NCBI GenBank assembly: GCA_020634565.1
Contig: JACKBN010000012.1
Span: 124,001-188,000, forward strand
Source of the DNA: Ardenticatenaceae bacterium
GTDB taxonomy: Bacteria > Chloroflexota > Anaerolineae > Promineifilales > Promineifilaceae
DNA length: 64,000 nucleotides
Direction of reading: 5' to 3'
This document shows, piece by piece, positions 7,852 to 16,017 of the stretch (positions within the stretch are counted from its first letter, which is position 1; each line of letters opens with the position of its first letter). The position numbers were made by a program, and so were the translations under genes. Below the pieces are notes generated by a model. The model was given only the letters and a program-made list of their open reading frames with translations, searched no databases and was not told the origin of the DNA.

Positions 7852-8790
7852 ATGCACCGAAGAGTGGTGATGATTGGTATTGCCGGGGATAGTGCCGCTG
7901 GTAAAACAACGCTAAGCAAGGGCATTGTGCAGGCCTTGGGCGAGGATCAGGTTACGGCCATCTGCTGTGACCATTACCATAAATACAATCGCCAAATGCG
8001 CAAGGAATTGGGCGTTAGCGCCTTGTCTCCAGAGGGAAACTACATCGACATCATGGAGCAGCACTTCCGCCTGCTGCGCGAAGGTAAGCCGATTTTGATG
8101 CCGATTTACAACCACAAAACGGGCGATTTTGATCCGCCAGTTTACATAAAACCAAAGAAGTACATGATCATCGAAGGGTTGCTGCCGTTTCATACGCAGC
8201 GGATGCGGCTGAACTTTGATGTCAAAGTGTATCTCGATCCGCCAGAAGAGCTGCGCTATGCCTGGAAAATTCAGCGGGATACGTCAAAACGAGGGTACAC
8301 CGAGGAACAGGTGTTGGACTCGCTGGAAAAGCGGAAGGATTTGTCACCCAAGTATATCCATCCGCAAAAGCGATTGGCCGATATGATTGTGCGCTTCTAT
8401 CCACCAGAAACGAATATGCAAGAGACGGGGGGACAGCTAAACGCGCAGGTGGTTTTAAAGCCAACCGTGCCCCACCCAGATTTGACAGATGTGTTGCAAC
8501 GTGGCAGTAACGGATCAAACCCAGCGTTGCGGCTCAATTTGGCTCGGTATGAAGGCACTCCCGCTGATTTTATGGAGATTGCAGGCAATCTGGTGGAAAC
8601 AAAAGCGCACGATTTGATTTCGGTCATTCAGCATCATATGCCGGCGGATTGCCGGTTGAATGAGGCGATGTTGGGTCAGTATCTGTCGGGATTAGAAGCA
8701 AGACGCAGTTTGCCCCTGGCCTTGACGCAATATTTGATTGCTTACCATATGGTTACCGCTGGTTTAACAATTGAAGAGATGCAAAGTTGA
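7852..8790 (+). CDS. prk: Phosphoribulokinase
   Basis: 312 residues from ATG 7852, directly after AGGAGGA. It phosphorylates ribulose 5-phosphate with ATP to the RuBisCO substrate. The P-loop is GIAGDSAAGKTTL at about residues 7-19, followed by the substrate-binding stretch ICCDHYHKYNR. MIIEGLLPF in mid-protein matches the Walker B region of phosphoribulokinases, and KIQRDTSKRGYT supplies the basic substrate-site residues. An earlier in-frame start (7816) would encode the palindrome and is less likely. The stop overlaps the epimerase start (TGATG), so the two are translationally coupled. Together with cbbL it completes the two reactions unique to the Calvin cycle. Confidence 0.92.
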   Translation: MHRRVVMIGIAGDSAAGKTTLSKGIVQALGEDQVTAICCDHYHKYNRQMRKELGVSALSPEGNYIDIMEQHFRLLREGKPILMPIYNHKTGDFDPPVYIKPKKYMIIEGLLPFHTQRMRLNFDVKVYLDPPEELRYAWKIQRDTSKRGYTEEQVLDSLEKRKDLSPKYIHPQKRLADMIVRFYPPETNMQETGGQLNAQVVLKPTVPHPDLTDVLQRGSNGSNPALRLNLARYEGTPADFMEIAGNLVETKAHDLISVIQHHMPADCRLNEAMLGQYLSGLEARRSLPLALTQYLIAYHMVTAGLTIEEMQS

Positions 8791-9479
8791 TGAACGAGTT
8801 TATTTTGGCTCCCAGTATTCTCTCGGCCGATTTTGCCCGGTTGGGTGAGCAGGTGCGGCAAGCGGTGACGGCTGGGGCGCGTTATGTGCATATTGATGTG
8901 ATGGACGGCCGTTTCGTACCAAACATCACCATCGGCCCACTGGTAGTGAAGGCATTACGGCCGTTAGCTACCGAACTTGATGCCGTTTTGGATGTGCATC
9001 TGATGATTGAGAACCCGGACAAGTACATCGCTGATTTTGCCCAAGCTGGTGCGGACATCATTACCGTGCATGTGGAAACATGTCCCCATTTGCACCGCAC
9101 CATCCAGTCGATCCATGAACACGGGGCGAAGGCGGGTGTGACGCTCAACCCGGCGACGCCACTGGTGACGCTGGAAGAGATTCTGCCGGATGTGGAACTG
9201 GTGCTGATTATGTCCGTGAATCCGGGCTTTGGCGGGCAAAGCTACATCCCGGCCAGCACGGACAAAATCCGGCGGCTGCGGCAGATGCTGGACGCCATCG
9301 GCTCCACGGCCGATTTAGAAGTAGACGGCGGCATTAAACCGCACAATGCGGCCGAGATTTTTGCTGCCGGGGCAAACGTGTTGGTGGCGGGCAGCGCCGT
9401 CTTCAATGACAAGCGGCCCATCGCGGAAAACGTAGCGGCTTTCCAGCAGGCGGTTTTGGCTGGCGAACCCACGATTTGA
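8790..9479 (+). CDS. rpe: Ribulose-phosphate 3-epimerase
   Basis: 229-residue TIM-barrel enzyme interconverting ribulose and xylulose 5-phosphate. Family motifs are all present: LAPSILSADFARL at the N-terminus, HIDVMDGRFVPNITIG (metal His/Asp), VHLMIENPD, LIMSVNPGFGGQSYIP and LEVDGGI near the C-terminus. The ATG at 8790 overlaps the phosphoribulokinase stop by one base. In this position it regenerates ribulose 5-phosphate for phosphoribulokinase. Confidence 0.93.
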   Translation: MNEFILAPSILSADFARLGEQVRQAVTAGARYVHIDVMDGRFVPNITIGPLVVKALRPLATELDAVLDVHLMIENPDKYIADFAQAGADIITVHVETCPHLHRTIQSIHEHGAKAGVTLNPATPLVTLEEILPDVELVLIMSVNPGFGGQSYIPASTDKIRRLRQMLDAIGSTADLEVDGGIKPHNAAEIFAAGANVLVAGSAVFNDKRPIAENVAAFQQAVLAGEPTI

Positions 9480-9507
9480 TTTTTAGCCCTAAAGTGTTTA
9501 GGAAAAA

Positions 9508-9574
9508 TAGGACGCGGATGAACGCGGAAAACGCGGATAAAAAAATCAGCGTCATCTGCGTTTATCCGTGTCCC
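9508..9574. repeat. Intergenic repeat family 1, copy 3
   Basis: TAGGACGCGGATGAACGCGG at the left end and CTGCGTTTATCCGTGTCCCA at the right end form an imperfect palindrome. It separates the epimerase from the HAD phosphatase. Confidence 0.8.
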
Positions 9575-9598
9575 ATTCTTTATTGATGGACCAAGTGA

Positions 9599-10300
9599 AT
9601 GAAATTAAAAGCGTTGATTTTTGATGTAGACGGCACGATTGCCAATACAGAGCACAAGGGGCATTTGCCTGCCTGCAATGAGGCATTTGCCACCTTAGGT
9701 TATCCCATTCACTGGACCTGGGAAGAGTTTAAGGAGATGCAGTGGATGGCGGGCAATGCGGTGCGGATGCGGAAGTCGCTGTCGGAGTGGCGGCCGGATA
9801 TGGGAGGAGATGATCTGGATACGGCCGTTTCCGAACTCGTCAAGCTCAAGAAGAAATTCTACATCGAGAAATATTTGCCCGATTTGCCATTGCGCGAGGG
9901 CGTGGTAGACATCATGGAAGAGGCACTGGCGCGTGGCGTTCGGTTGGCGGTGGTGTCGATGTCTTACGAGGCGCAGGTAAATGCGCTGCTGTCCAACCAC
10001 CTGCCGCAAATCTACCCGCATTTAGACCCGATTTTAGGCAAGGAAAGCGGTCCTAAAACAGCGCCGGAGTCGCCGCTATACACCAAATGTTTGGCCGCGT
10101 TAGGCACTTCGCTGGATGAAACGTTGGTAATTGAGGATTCGCAAGAAGGGTTTGCGGCGGCCAAGCGGGTGGGGATTCCAACGGCCGTTATTTACAACGA
10201 TTACACCTTTGGCAAGAATTTTGCCGGAGCGCAGTTGGTGGCCCGCAGCCTGGCCCACTTTACCCTCCAGCAGCTAGAAGATTTGTGCTTACCAGAGTAG
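9599..10300 (+). CDS. CbbY-like HAD phosphatase
   Basis: 233-residue HAD-superfamily hydrolase with the nucleophile motif IFDVDGTIANTEHKGH (Asp 9 and 11), an alpha-helical cap beginning CNEAFATLGY, VVSMSYEAQV as motif II, Lys in KESGPKTAPESP and IEDSQEGFAAAKRVG as the acidic motif IV. The beginning NTEHKGHLPACNEAF is like CbbY, which removes xylulose 1,5-bisphosphate, an inhibitor formed by RuBisCO side reactions. Position next to cbbL-prk-rpe supports this metabolite-repair role. Phosphoglycolate phosphatase is the main alternative. Confidence 0.82.
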   Translation: MKLKALIFDVDGTIANTEHKGHLPACNEAFATLGYPIHWTWEEFKEMQWMAGNAVRMRKSLSEWRPDMGGDDLDTAVSELVKLKKKFYIEKYLPDLPLREGVVDIMEEALARGVRLAVVSMSYEAQVNALLSNHLPQIYPHLDPILGKESGPKTAPESPLYTKCLAALGTSLDETLVIEDSQEGFAAAKRVGIPTAVIYNDYTFGKNFAGAQLVARSLAHFTLQQLEDLCLPE

Positions 10301-10302
10301 AT

Positions 10303-10362
10303 TAGGACGCGGATGAACGCGGATGACGCGGATTAAAGAAAAATCAGCGCTAAGCGCGTTCG
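10303..10362. repeat. Intergenic repeat family 1, copy 4 (shortened)
   Basis: TAGGACGCGGATGAACGCGG with GATGACGCGGATTAAAG following. The right arm is cut short compared with the other copies (AATCAGCGCTAAGCGCG). Confidence 0.75.
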
Positions 10363-10393
10363 TTTTCAAAATGCCAGTGTCAGATAGCCAGAT

Positions 10394-10684
10394 TTATTTT
10401 GGCGAAGCGGCTACATAAAAGAGTGGGCCGATAATGCCCATCAAAATTAGTCCGGCACAAATGGCAAAAGCGACAAGGGATTGAATTCTGACTAACCAGA
10501 GATAGTTTTTTGATTGCGTCCACCGTTGAGAAAAATGGTAGAGAGGCATACCGGTATATTTTTTTGATCTTTTGTCGAGTATTTCTCGAAATTGCTCAAC
10601 GCGAAACCAGGAAAAGAATGCAAAATAGCCAAAAACCACAGCCCCTATACCAGAACCAAGCATAATTCCTAAATAATTCCACAT
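10394..10684 (-). CDS. Small two-helix membrane protein, unknown family
   Basis: 96 residues with two hydrophobic segments (about 5-27 and 66-90) separated by a basic loop containing EILDKRSKKYTGMPLYHF. The start ATG overlaps the lysA stop by one base (TAATG), so it is translated from the same message. Function not recognised. Confidence 0.65.
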   Translation of the reverse strand: MWNYLGIMLGSGIGAVVFGYFAFFSWFRVEQFREILDKRSKKYTGMPLYHFSQRWTQSKNYLWLVRIQSLVAFAICAGLILMGIIGPLFYVAASPK

Positions 10685-11964
10685 TAGCAGGTGCCATCCA
10701 GAAGGTGATCGTAGGTTTGGCGCTGGCGGATGAGCTGGGTGGTATCGTCGTCTACTAAAACTTCGGCGGGGCGGAGACGGCCGTTGTAATTGCTGCTCAT
10801 GGCAAACCCGTACGCGCCAGCATGGAAGACGGCTAGCAAATCATGGGGGGCGAGTGGGGGGAACGGCCGTTCCTTGGCCAAAAAATCCCCTGTTTCGCAA
10901 ATGGGTCCGACGACATCGTAAGTGACAGGCACCTTAGAGGTGCCTGTCACTTTGATTACCGGCAAAATCTCATGGTGGGCGCTGTAAAGAGTGGGGCGCA
11001 GTAAATCATTCATGCCCGCGTCTACGATGGCAAACTGCTTGGCGTCTTGTGGTTTCGTGTAGACAACTTGAGTAAGCAGCACACCGGAAGCGGCAATAAT
11101 CGACCGACCTGGTTCCATCACCAGGCCATAGCCTGCGGTTTGAACGGGTTCGGCAACGGCCGTTACCCAGTTCTGAATCTTTTCACTTTGTACTTCCCAC
11201 TTGTCGTTGGTGTACTGCACACCCAAGCCGCCACCGACATCAACATACTCTAGCTGAATGCCGCTGGAGGCCAGCTCATCGGCCAGCCCGATTAAAAAGT
11301 CGGCGGAGGCGAGGAAAGGATCCGTTTCCTGAATTTGCGAGCCGAGGTGGGCGGCGATGCCGACTGGTTTTAGCCAGGGGTGCTGGGCGGCAGTGTGGAT
11401 GAGGGAAACGGCCGTTTCCGGCGACACCCCAAATTTATGTTGCTTGGCTCCTGTGCTGATGTACGGATGTGTCTCCACGTGAATGTCTGGATTGACGCGC
11501 ACGCCGATGGAAACCACCTGCTGCCGCTGGCTGGCAATTTCTGCGATTAGCGCCAGCTCCATGGCCGATTCCACATGCAGAGCGCGGATGTGGGCATCCA
11601 GGGCGGCATTAATTTCATGGGGTAGCTTGCCCACGCCGGAGTAGATGATTTTTTCTGGGGCAAAGCCCGCGTGCAGCGCCAGGAACAGTTCGCCACCGCT
11701 GGTGACGTCCGCGCCCAGACCGGTTTCGGCCAGCAGGCGCAAGATGGCGGGGTTGCCGTTGGCCTTGACGGCGTAACAAACCAGCGTACCCGCGGGGGCT
11801 TGATCCAGAAAGGCGCGGGCATTTTCTACAATGGCGGCGCGGCTGTAAACGTAGAGCGGCGTGCCATATTGTTTAGCTAACTCGGCGAGGGGAACCTGTT
11901 CGCAGTGGAGTTGATCGTGATGGTATTGGAAACGGCCGTTTCCTTGTAGTTCATTGTCGCTCAT
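10684..11964 (-). CDS. lysA: Diaminopimelate decarboxylase
   Basis: 426 residues. PLP-dependent enzyme converting meso-diaminopimelate to lysine. The PLP lysine lies in CYAVKANGNP (about residue 67), followed by ADVTSGGELFLAL, HIGSQ-like HLGSQIQE, the phosphate-binding MEPGRSI, the active-site Cys in GPICETGDFL and HAGAYGFAMSSNYNGR near the end. The ATG at 11964 is preferred because a longer frame to 12084 would run far into the pentapeptide gene; as chosen it overlaps that gene by 14 bases. It forms an operon with its two neighbours. Confidence 0.93.
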   Translation of the reverse strand: MSDNELQGNGRFQYHHDQLHCEQVPLAELAKQYGTPLYVYSRAAIVENARAFLDQAPAGTLVCYAVKANGNPAILRLLAETGLGADVTSGGELFLALHAGFAPEKIIYSGVGKLPHEINAALDAHIRALHVESAMELALIAEIASQRQQVVSIGVRVNPDIHVETHPYISTGAKQHKFGVSPETAVSLIHTAAQHPWLKPVGIAAHLGSQIQETDPFLASADFLIGLADELASSGIQLEYVDVGGGLGVQYTNDKWEVQSEKIQNWVTAVAEPVQTAGYGLVMEPGRSIIAASGVLLTQVVYTKPQDAKQFAIVDAGMNDLLRPTLYSAHHEILPVIKVTGTSKVPVTYDVVGPICETGDFLAKERPFPPLAPHDLLAVFHAGAYGFAMSSNYNGRLRPAEVLVDDDTTQLIRQRQTYDHLLDGTC

Positions 11965-12475
11965 ACAAAATGGCTCCAGCGAAGGAAGGGTCAAAATTTT
12001 CGTTTGGCCACTTGGTGTCATGATTGTAGCGTGACCAACGCAGATCGATTCCTTTGATGTTTGTCCCTTCCAGGTTTGTGCCACGCAAATCGGCGTAGTT
12101 GAATTTTGCTTTGCTTAAGTCTGCGCCGGTTAACACCGCCCCGCGCAAATCGGCTTTGCCTAAATAAGCTTCACTCAAATTACAATCTTGTAATTGAGCC
12201 TTTTGTAAATTGGCATTAAACAATTTTGCTTTGGATAAGTTGGCCTCTTTTAACTCGGCCTCTTCAAAATTTGTCCATTCCAATGTCGCTTCAGACAGGT
12301 TGATCTTTTCCAGATTGGCTTTTTGAAAATTTACGCGTGTGAGATTGGCTTTGCTCAGTTCAAATTTAGATAGATCTTTCTCGTGCAAATCTTCACCTGA
12401 GAGATTTACTTTGTCTGAGCCTAGCGTTGCTACTGTAGCTTTAATCTGGTCTAAAATGGAGATTTCTTCATCCAT
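11951..12475 (-). CDS. Pentapeptide repeat protein
   Basis: 174 residues, mostly A(D/N)LXX-type pentapeptide repeats (KANLTRVNF, EANLSKAKLF, KADLRGAVL, GADLSKAKF) that fold as a right-handed square beta helix. An N-terminal stretch of about 25 residues precedes them. First gene of a coupled operon with lysA. Such proteins may mimic DNA or act as scaffolds, but no function can be assigned here. Confidence 0.85.
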   Translation of the reverse strand: MDEEISILDQIKATVATLGSDKVNLSGEDLHEKDLSKFELSKANLTRVNFQKANLEKINLSEATLEWTNFEEAELKEANLSKAKLFNANLQKAQLQDCNLSEAYLGKADLRGAVLTGADLSKAKFNYADLRGTNLEGTNIKGIDLRWSRYNHDTKWPNENFDPSFAGAILYERQ

Positions 12476-12571
12476 GTGCTTCCTCGCGAATTTAAATCCC
12501 GTTAAATAAATGGCGCTGTTGCGCTTGTGACTGGCGAAGTAAATGAGGCAAATATATGCCGGAACTTTTGT

Positions 12572-12600
12572 TTGTCAAGCAGTGGTGAGATTGTTATAAT
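12572..12600 (+). promoter_or_regulatory. Sigma-70-type promoter of tRNA-Thr
   Basis: TTGTCA at 12572-12577 and TATAAT at 12595-12600, separated by 17 bases. The TATAAT ends 12 bases before the mature 5' end of the tRNA. Confidence 0.75.
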
Positions 12601-12612
12601 CCCATCCGCATC

Positions 12613-12685
12613 GCCAGCTTAGCTCAGTTGGCAGAGCGACGCATTCGTAATGCGTAGGTCAAGGGTTCGACCCCCTTAGCTGGCT
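12613..12685 (+). tRNA. tRNA-Thr (anticodon CGT)
   Basis: A complete 73-base cloverleaf. The acceptor stem is GCCAGCT/AGCTGGC, the D arm GCTCAGTTGGCAGAGC, the anticodon stem ACGCA/TGCGT with loop TTCGTAA (anticodon at 12646-12648, reading ACG threonine codons), and the T arm ends in GGTTCGACCCCC. The discriminator base is T and the CCA end is not encoded. It has its own promoter and terminator and sits between divergent protein operons. Confidence 0.93.
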
Positions 12686-12698
12686 TGTAACGATGCAG

Positions 12699-12732
12699 AG
12701 GCCATGATAAATATTTTATCATGGCCTTTTTT
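12699..12732 (+). terminator. Rho-independent terminator after tRNA-Thr
   Basis: AGGCCATGATAAA (12699-12711) pairs perfectly with TTTATCATGGCCT (12715-12727) around a three-base loop, followed by a T run. Confidence 0.85.
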
Positions 12733-12848
12733 CTTACCTCTTGGCGAGGATTGTCATTTTTTTGGTAATATTCCATAATGATGCTGCGGGTAGCGGTGTG
12801 GGTGTCTGGCACTGCCCCGATTGTTTATGACTTTTACGGCGAGAGTGA

Positions 12849-14810
12849 TTGTTGACGAAAAAGAAGTTCGGCCGTTACGAAATTGAATCTGAGTTGGGGC
12901 GAGGGGGAATGGCGACCGTTTTTCTGGCCAACGATCCGCGATTTGGCCGCAAGGTCGCCCTGAAGGTGATGTCTCACGCTTTGCGGGACGATCCAACGTT
13001 CCGGGGACGCTTTGAGCGCGAGGCGCGCATCATTGCCACGCTGGAACATCCCGCGATTGTGCCCGTTTATGATTATGGCGAGGATCATGCCCAGCCTTAT
13101 CTGGTGATGCGTTACATGCCGGGTGGGACGCTGGCTGAGCGTATCATTGCCGGACCACTGCCGCTGGCAACGGCCGTTCCCATCATTCAGCGTTTGGCCG
13201 GGGCATTGGACCATGCACACCAGCTGGGTGTCATTCACCGAGACCTTAAGCCGGGCAATATCCTGTTTGACCAGTACAGCAACGCCTTTCTCACCGATTT
13301 TGGTATTGTGAAGCTGGCTCAGGGCAGCAGCACCAACCTGACGGGCAGCGGCGTTATTGGCACGCCTGCCTACATGAGCCCAGAGCAGATTCATGGGGAG
13401 GCGGTGCTAGACGGCCGTTCCGACATTTACACGTTGGGCATTATCCTGTTTGAGATGCTCACGGGGCGCAAGCCGTATCGGGCGGACACGCCTGTGAAGC
13501 AGATGATGGCCCATGTGCTGAATCCTATTCCCAGCATTCGGGAGCTAAAGCCGGAACTGCCGGAGGATTTTGAGCAAGTGATGCGGCGTGTCCTGGCGAA
13601 AGAGCGCGACAGCCGTTTTGGTACGGCCACAGAGCTGACGCAGGCGATCTCGCAAACGATGCCTGGCTTTGCCCAGGGGCCTAACTTGTCTATTTCCACG
13701 CCGCTCGTGCCCGTTGGCACCGCTGAACCTGAAGATGATCCGACGCTTGAAGTGGTATTGCCGGCCGCTGTTGCACAGGAAATGGCTGACCTCATGGCCG
13801 AACCAGAGCCAGAAGCGGAACCCCCGATGGTTGAGCGTGAGGAGGTGGGGCGCAAACGGCCGTTTCGCTGGTTGGGTGTGGGCCTGGTGGGCATTTTGTT
13901 GATAACGGCCGTTATCTGGGGCCCCAGCCTGTTTGCGGAAACAGAATCGACTCCGACGGCCGAGCGTGTCAGTTTGGTGCTGCCCACACAAATAGTTCCT
14001 GAGCCTTCCGCGACTGTGGTGCAAACGCCAACCGTAACGATGACCCCAGCTCCTTCGCCGACAGCGACGCCGGTGGTGCTGCCCACGCCGATGCTCACTA
14101 CTATCGGGCAGTCGGTAAATGGTGCGCCACTGGAGGCGGTCAGGTTGGGAAGTGGCCCCATCACGCTCGTTTTTGTGGGCGGTTTGCATGCGGGTTTTGC
14201 TCCCGGCACGGTTGAATTAGCCAATCGCGTTATTGATTATTTCTCGGAAAACCTGGCTGAAATTCCGCCAGAAATTACGCTTGTTGTCATTCCCAATGCC
14301 AATCCGGACAGCCCTCGTGCGCCGGGGCAGCTGGCGGGGCGCTTAAATGGCAACGGTGTAGATTTGAACCGGAATTGGGACTGCCGCTGGGTGCCGAATC
14401 CAGTTTGGGGCGATGAGCCGCTGGAAGGGGTGGGCGGCACAGAGCCGTTTTCAGAACCGGAGGTGCGCAGCCTGGCGAATTTCATCACGGTGCAGAAAAG
14501 TACGGCCGTTATCTTTTGGCAGGCGCGTTCGGCAGAAGGGCTCGTTTCACCCGGAGAGTGCGCGGAAAATAGTTCCGTTTCCAAGACGCTGGCCAACATT
14601 TATGGGGGCGCCACTGATTACCACATTGCCGATTTTGAAGAGCTGGTAGATATTGAGGTGCAGGGTGATGTGACCAACTGGTTGGACAGCCAGGGAATTC
14701 CCGCAATTTCTGTGCTGGTCACCGATTATAATGCTACGGATTTTGAGCAAAATTTGGCGGCTATTGAGGCAGTGCTGCGCTTTTATGCCAATCAAGAGGT
14801 GGGTGAATAG
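12849..14810 (+). CDS. Receptor-like Ser/Thr kinase with degenerate M14 carboxypeptidase ectodomain
   Basis: 653 residues. An intact PknB-type kinase occupies about residues 8-270: GRGGMATVF glycine loop, Lys 39 in VALKVM, HRDLKPGNILF (catalytic Asp 132), TDFGIVK, and GTPAYMSPEQ. A transmembrane helix lies at about 341-360, then a Thr/Pro-rich stalk (365-415) and an M14 metallocarboxypeptidase fold (420-650) with GGLHAGF, NANPD and GNGVDLNRNW. Compared with the adjacent lipoprotein, the second zinc ligand Glu is Ala (about 451), the third ligand His is Gln (FWQAR) and the catalytic Glu is replaced (VLVTDYN). The outer domain is therefore probably a non-catalytic binding sensor. Start is TTG. 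Two bases separate it from the next gene. Confidence 0.88.
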   Translation: MLTKKKFGRYEIESELGRGGMATVFLANDPRFGRKVALKVMSHALRDDPTFRGRFEREARIIATLEHPAIVPVYDYGEDHAQPYLVMRYMPGGTLAERIIAGPLPLATAVPIIQRLAGALDHAHQLGVIHRDLKPGNILFDQYSNAFLTDFGIVKLAQGSSTNLTGSGVIGTPAYMSPEQIHGEAVLDGRSDIYTLGIILFEMLTGRKPYRADTPVKQMMAHVLNPIPSIRELKPELPEDFEQVMRRVLAKERDSRFGTATELTQAISQTMPGFAQGPNLSISTPLVPVGTAEPEDDPTLEVVLPAAVAQEMADLMAEPEPEAEPPMVEREEVGRKRPFRWLGVGLVGILLITAVIWGPSLFAETESTPTAERVSLVLPTQIVPEPSATVVQTPTVTMTPAPSPTATPVVLPTPMLTTIGQSVNGAPLEAVRLGSGPITLVFVGGLHAGFAPGTVELANRVIDYFSENLAEIPPEITLVVIPNANPDSPRAPGQLAGRLNGNGVDLNRNWDCRWVPNPVWGDEPLEGVGGTEPFSEPEVRSLANFITVQKSTAVIFWQARSAEGLVSPGECAENSSVSKTLANIYGGATDYHIADFEELVDIEVQGDVTNWLDSQGIPAISVLVTDYNATDFEQNLAAIEAVLRFYANQEVGE

Positions 14811-14812
14811 GG

Positions 14813-15814
14813 GTGCGGCGTTGGATTGTTGCCTGGCTTTTGCTGCTAGGGTTGTTCTGGGCTGGCTGTACCACAACACCTGCGGCCGTTTCGCCCCAGA
14901 TTTCTGTGGTGACGCGGATTGTCCCTTCGCCAACGGAGACGGCTCCTGTCATTGCGCCTTCGCTTGAACCCTTGCCTGCCACGCAAACGGCCGTTCCCAC
15001 TCCCACCAGTTTGCCGACTACCACCCCTGTTACTCCAGAAGCCACCGCGACTTTTGAGCCAACACCCACGTTTGCTGCCTTTGGGGTTGCCCAAACGATT
15101 GGTCTCTCCGCTGGCGGACGGCCTGTTGAGAGCTATCGCTTTGGTTATGGCAGTCAAACCGTGGTGCTGGTGGGTGGTATGCACGGTGGCTACGAGTGGA
15201 ACACGATTTTGCTCGCCTACGAGATGATTGATTACTTTACGGAAAATCCTGACCAAGTTCCGGCGAATATTTCACTTTATATCATTCCGGCGGCAAATCC
15301 GGATGGGCAATTTATGGTGACGGGGGTGGACGGCCGTTTCACCGCCGCCGACGTAACCAGCGACACAACCCCCGGACGGCTCAATGCCAACCAGGTCGAT
15401 CTCAATCGCAATTGGGCCTGCGACTGGCAGCGGGAAGCCCAATGGGGCAACACGATTGTCAGTGGCGGTGCGGTGCCTTTTTCTGAACCAGAAACGGCCG
15501 CACTGCGCACCTTCTTCTTGCGTGAGGATCCTGAAGTTGTGCTGTTTTGGCACAGCAAAGCGGGCGGTCTTTATGTGGGCAGCTGCGGTGGGCTGTATCA
15601 GCCGTCCAAGGATGTGGCCCAGCTTTACAGCCAGGCTTCCGGGTATGAAGTGTATGATCAGTTTACTGCCTATCCTGTCAGCGGTGATGCCAGTGATTGG
15701 CTGGCCACGCAAGGGGTTCCCTCTTTCACGGTTGAACTGCACACGCATAGCAATATTGATTGGGAGATGAATTTGGCTGGTGTGCAGGCTTTGTTGGCGC
15801 ATTACGGCCGTTAA
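14813..15814 (+). CDS. M14-family zinc carboxypeptidase-like lipoprotein
   Basis: 333 residues starting at GTG. The signal peptide ends in a lipobox (LFWAGC, lipidated Cys 19), followed by a Thr/Pro linker to about residue 85. The M14 domain keeps GGMHGGYE (zinc His 124 and Glu 128), ANPDG, NQVDLNRNW, FWHSKAG (zinc His 247) and TVELHTHS (catalytic Glu about 308). It should be an active extracytoplasmic carboxypeptidase or amidase, plausibly on peptidoglycan peptides as for MpaA-type enzymes. It is a paralogue of the ectodomain of the kinase immediately upstream and very likely co-transcribed with it. Confidence 0.87.
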   Translation: MRRWIVAWLLLLGLFWAGCTTTPAAVSPQISVVTRIVPSPTETAPVIAPSLEPLPATQTAVPTPTSLPTTTPVTPEATATFEPTPTFAAFGVAQTIGLSAGGRPVESYRFGYGSQTVVLVGGMHGGYEWNTILLAYEMIDYFTENPDQVPANISLYIIPAANPDGQFMVTGVDGRFTAADVTSDTTPGRLNANQVDLNRNWACDWQREAQWGNTIVSGGAVPFSEPETAALRTFFLREDPEVVLFWHSKAGGLYVGSCGGLYQPSKDVAQLYSQASGYEVYDQFTAYPVSGDASDWLATQGVPSFTVELHTHSNIDWEMNLAGVQALLAHYGR

Positions 15815-16017
15815 CCACCCCCCATTTATGCAACCGATTTCAACGCCTGACGTAGTAATAGGTGTCCCAGCCAATAGAAAATCAGCGTTGACGAAACAAA
15901 CTGTTCTCCGCTAAGGTAATAAATTGAAACCAGAGAGCGCTAAAAACCAAGTTTATCGCTCTTTGTGGTCAATTTTAATGGATTCCGGTGAACCACGGCC
16001 GGAAAAGGAGAACAACT

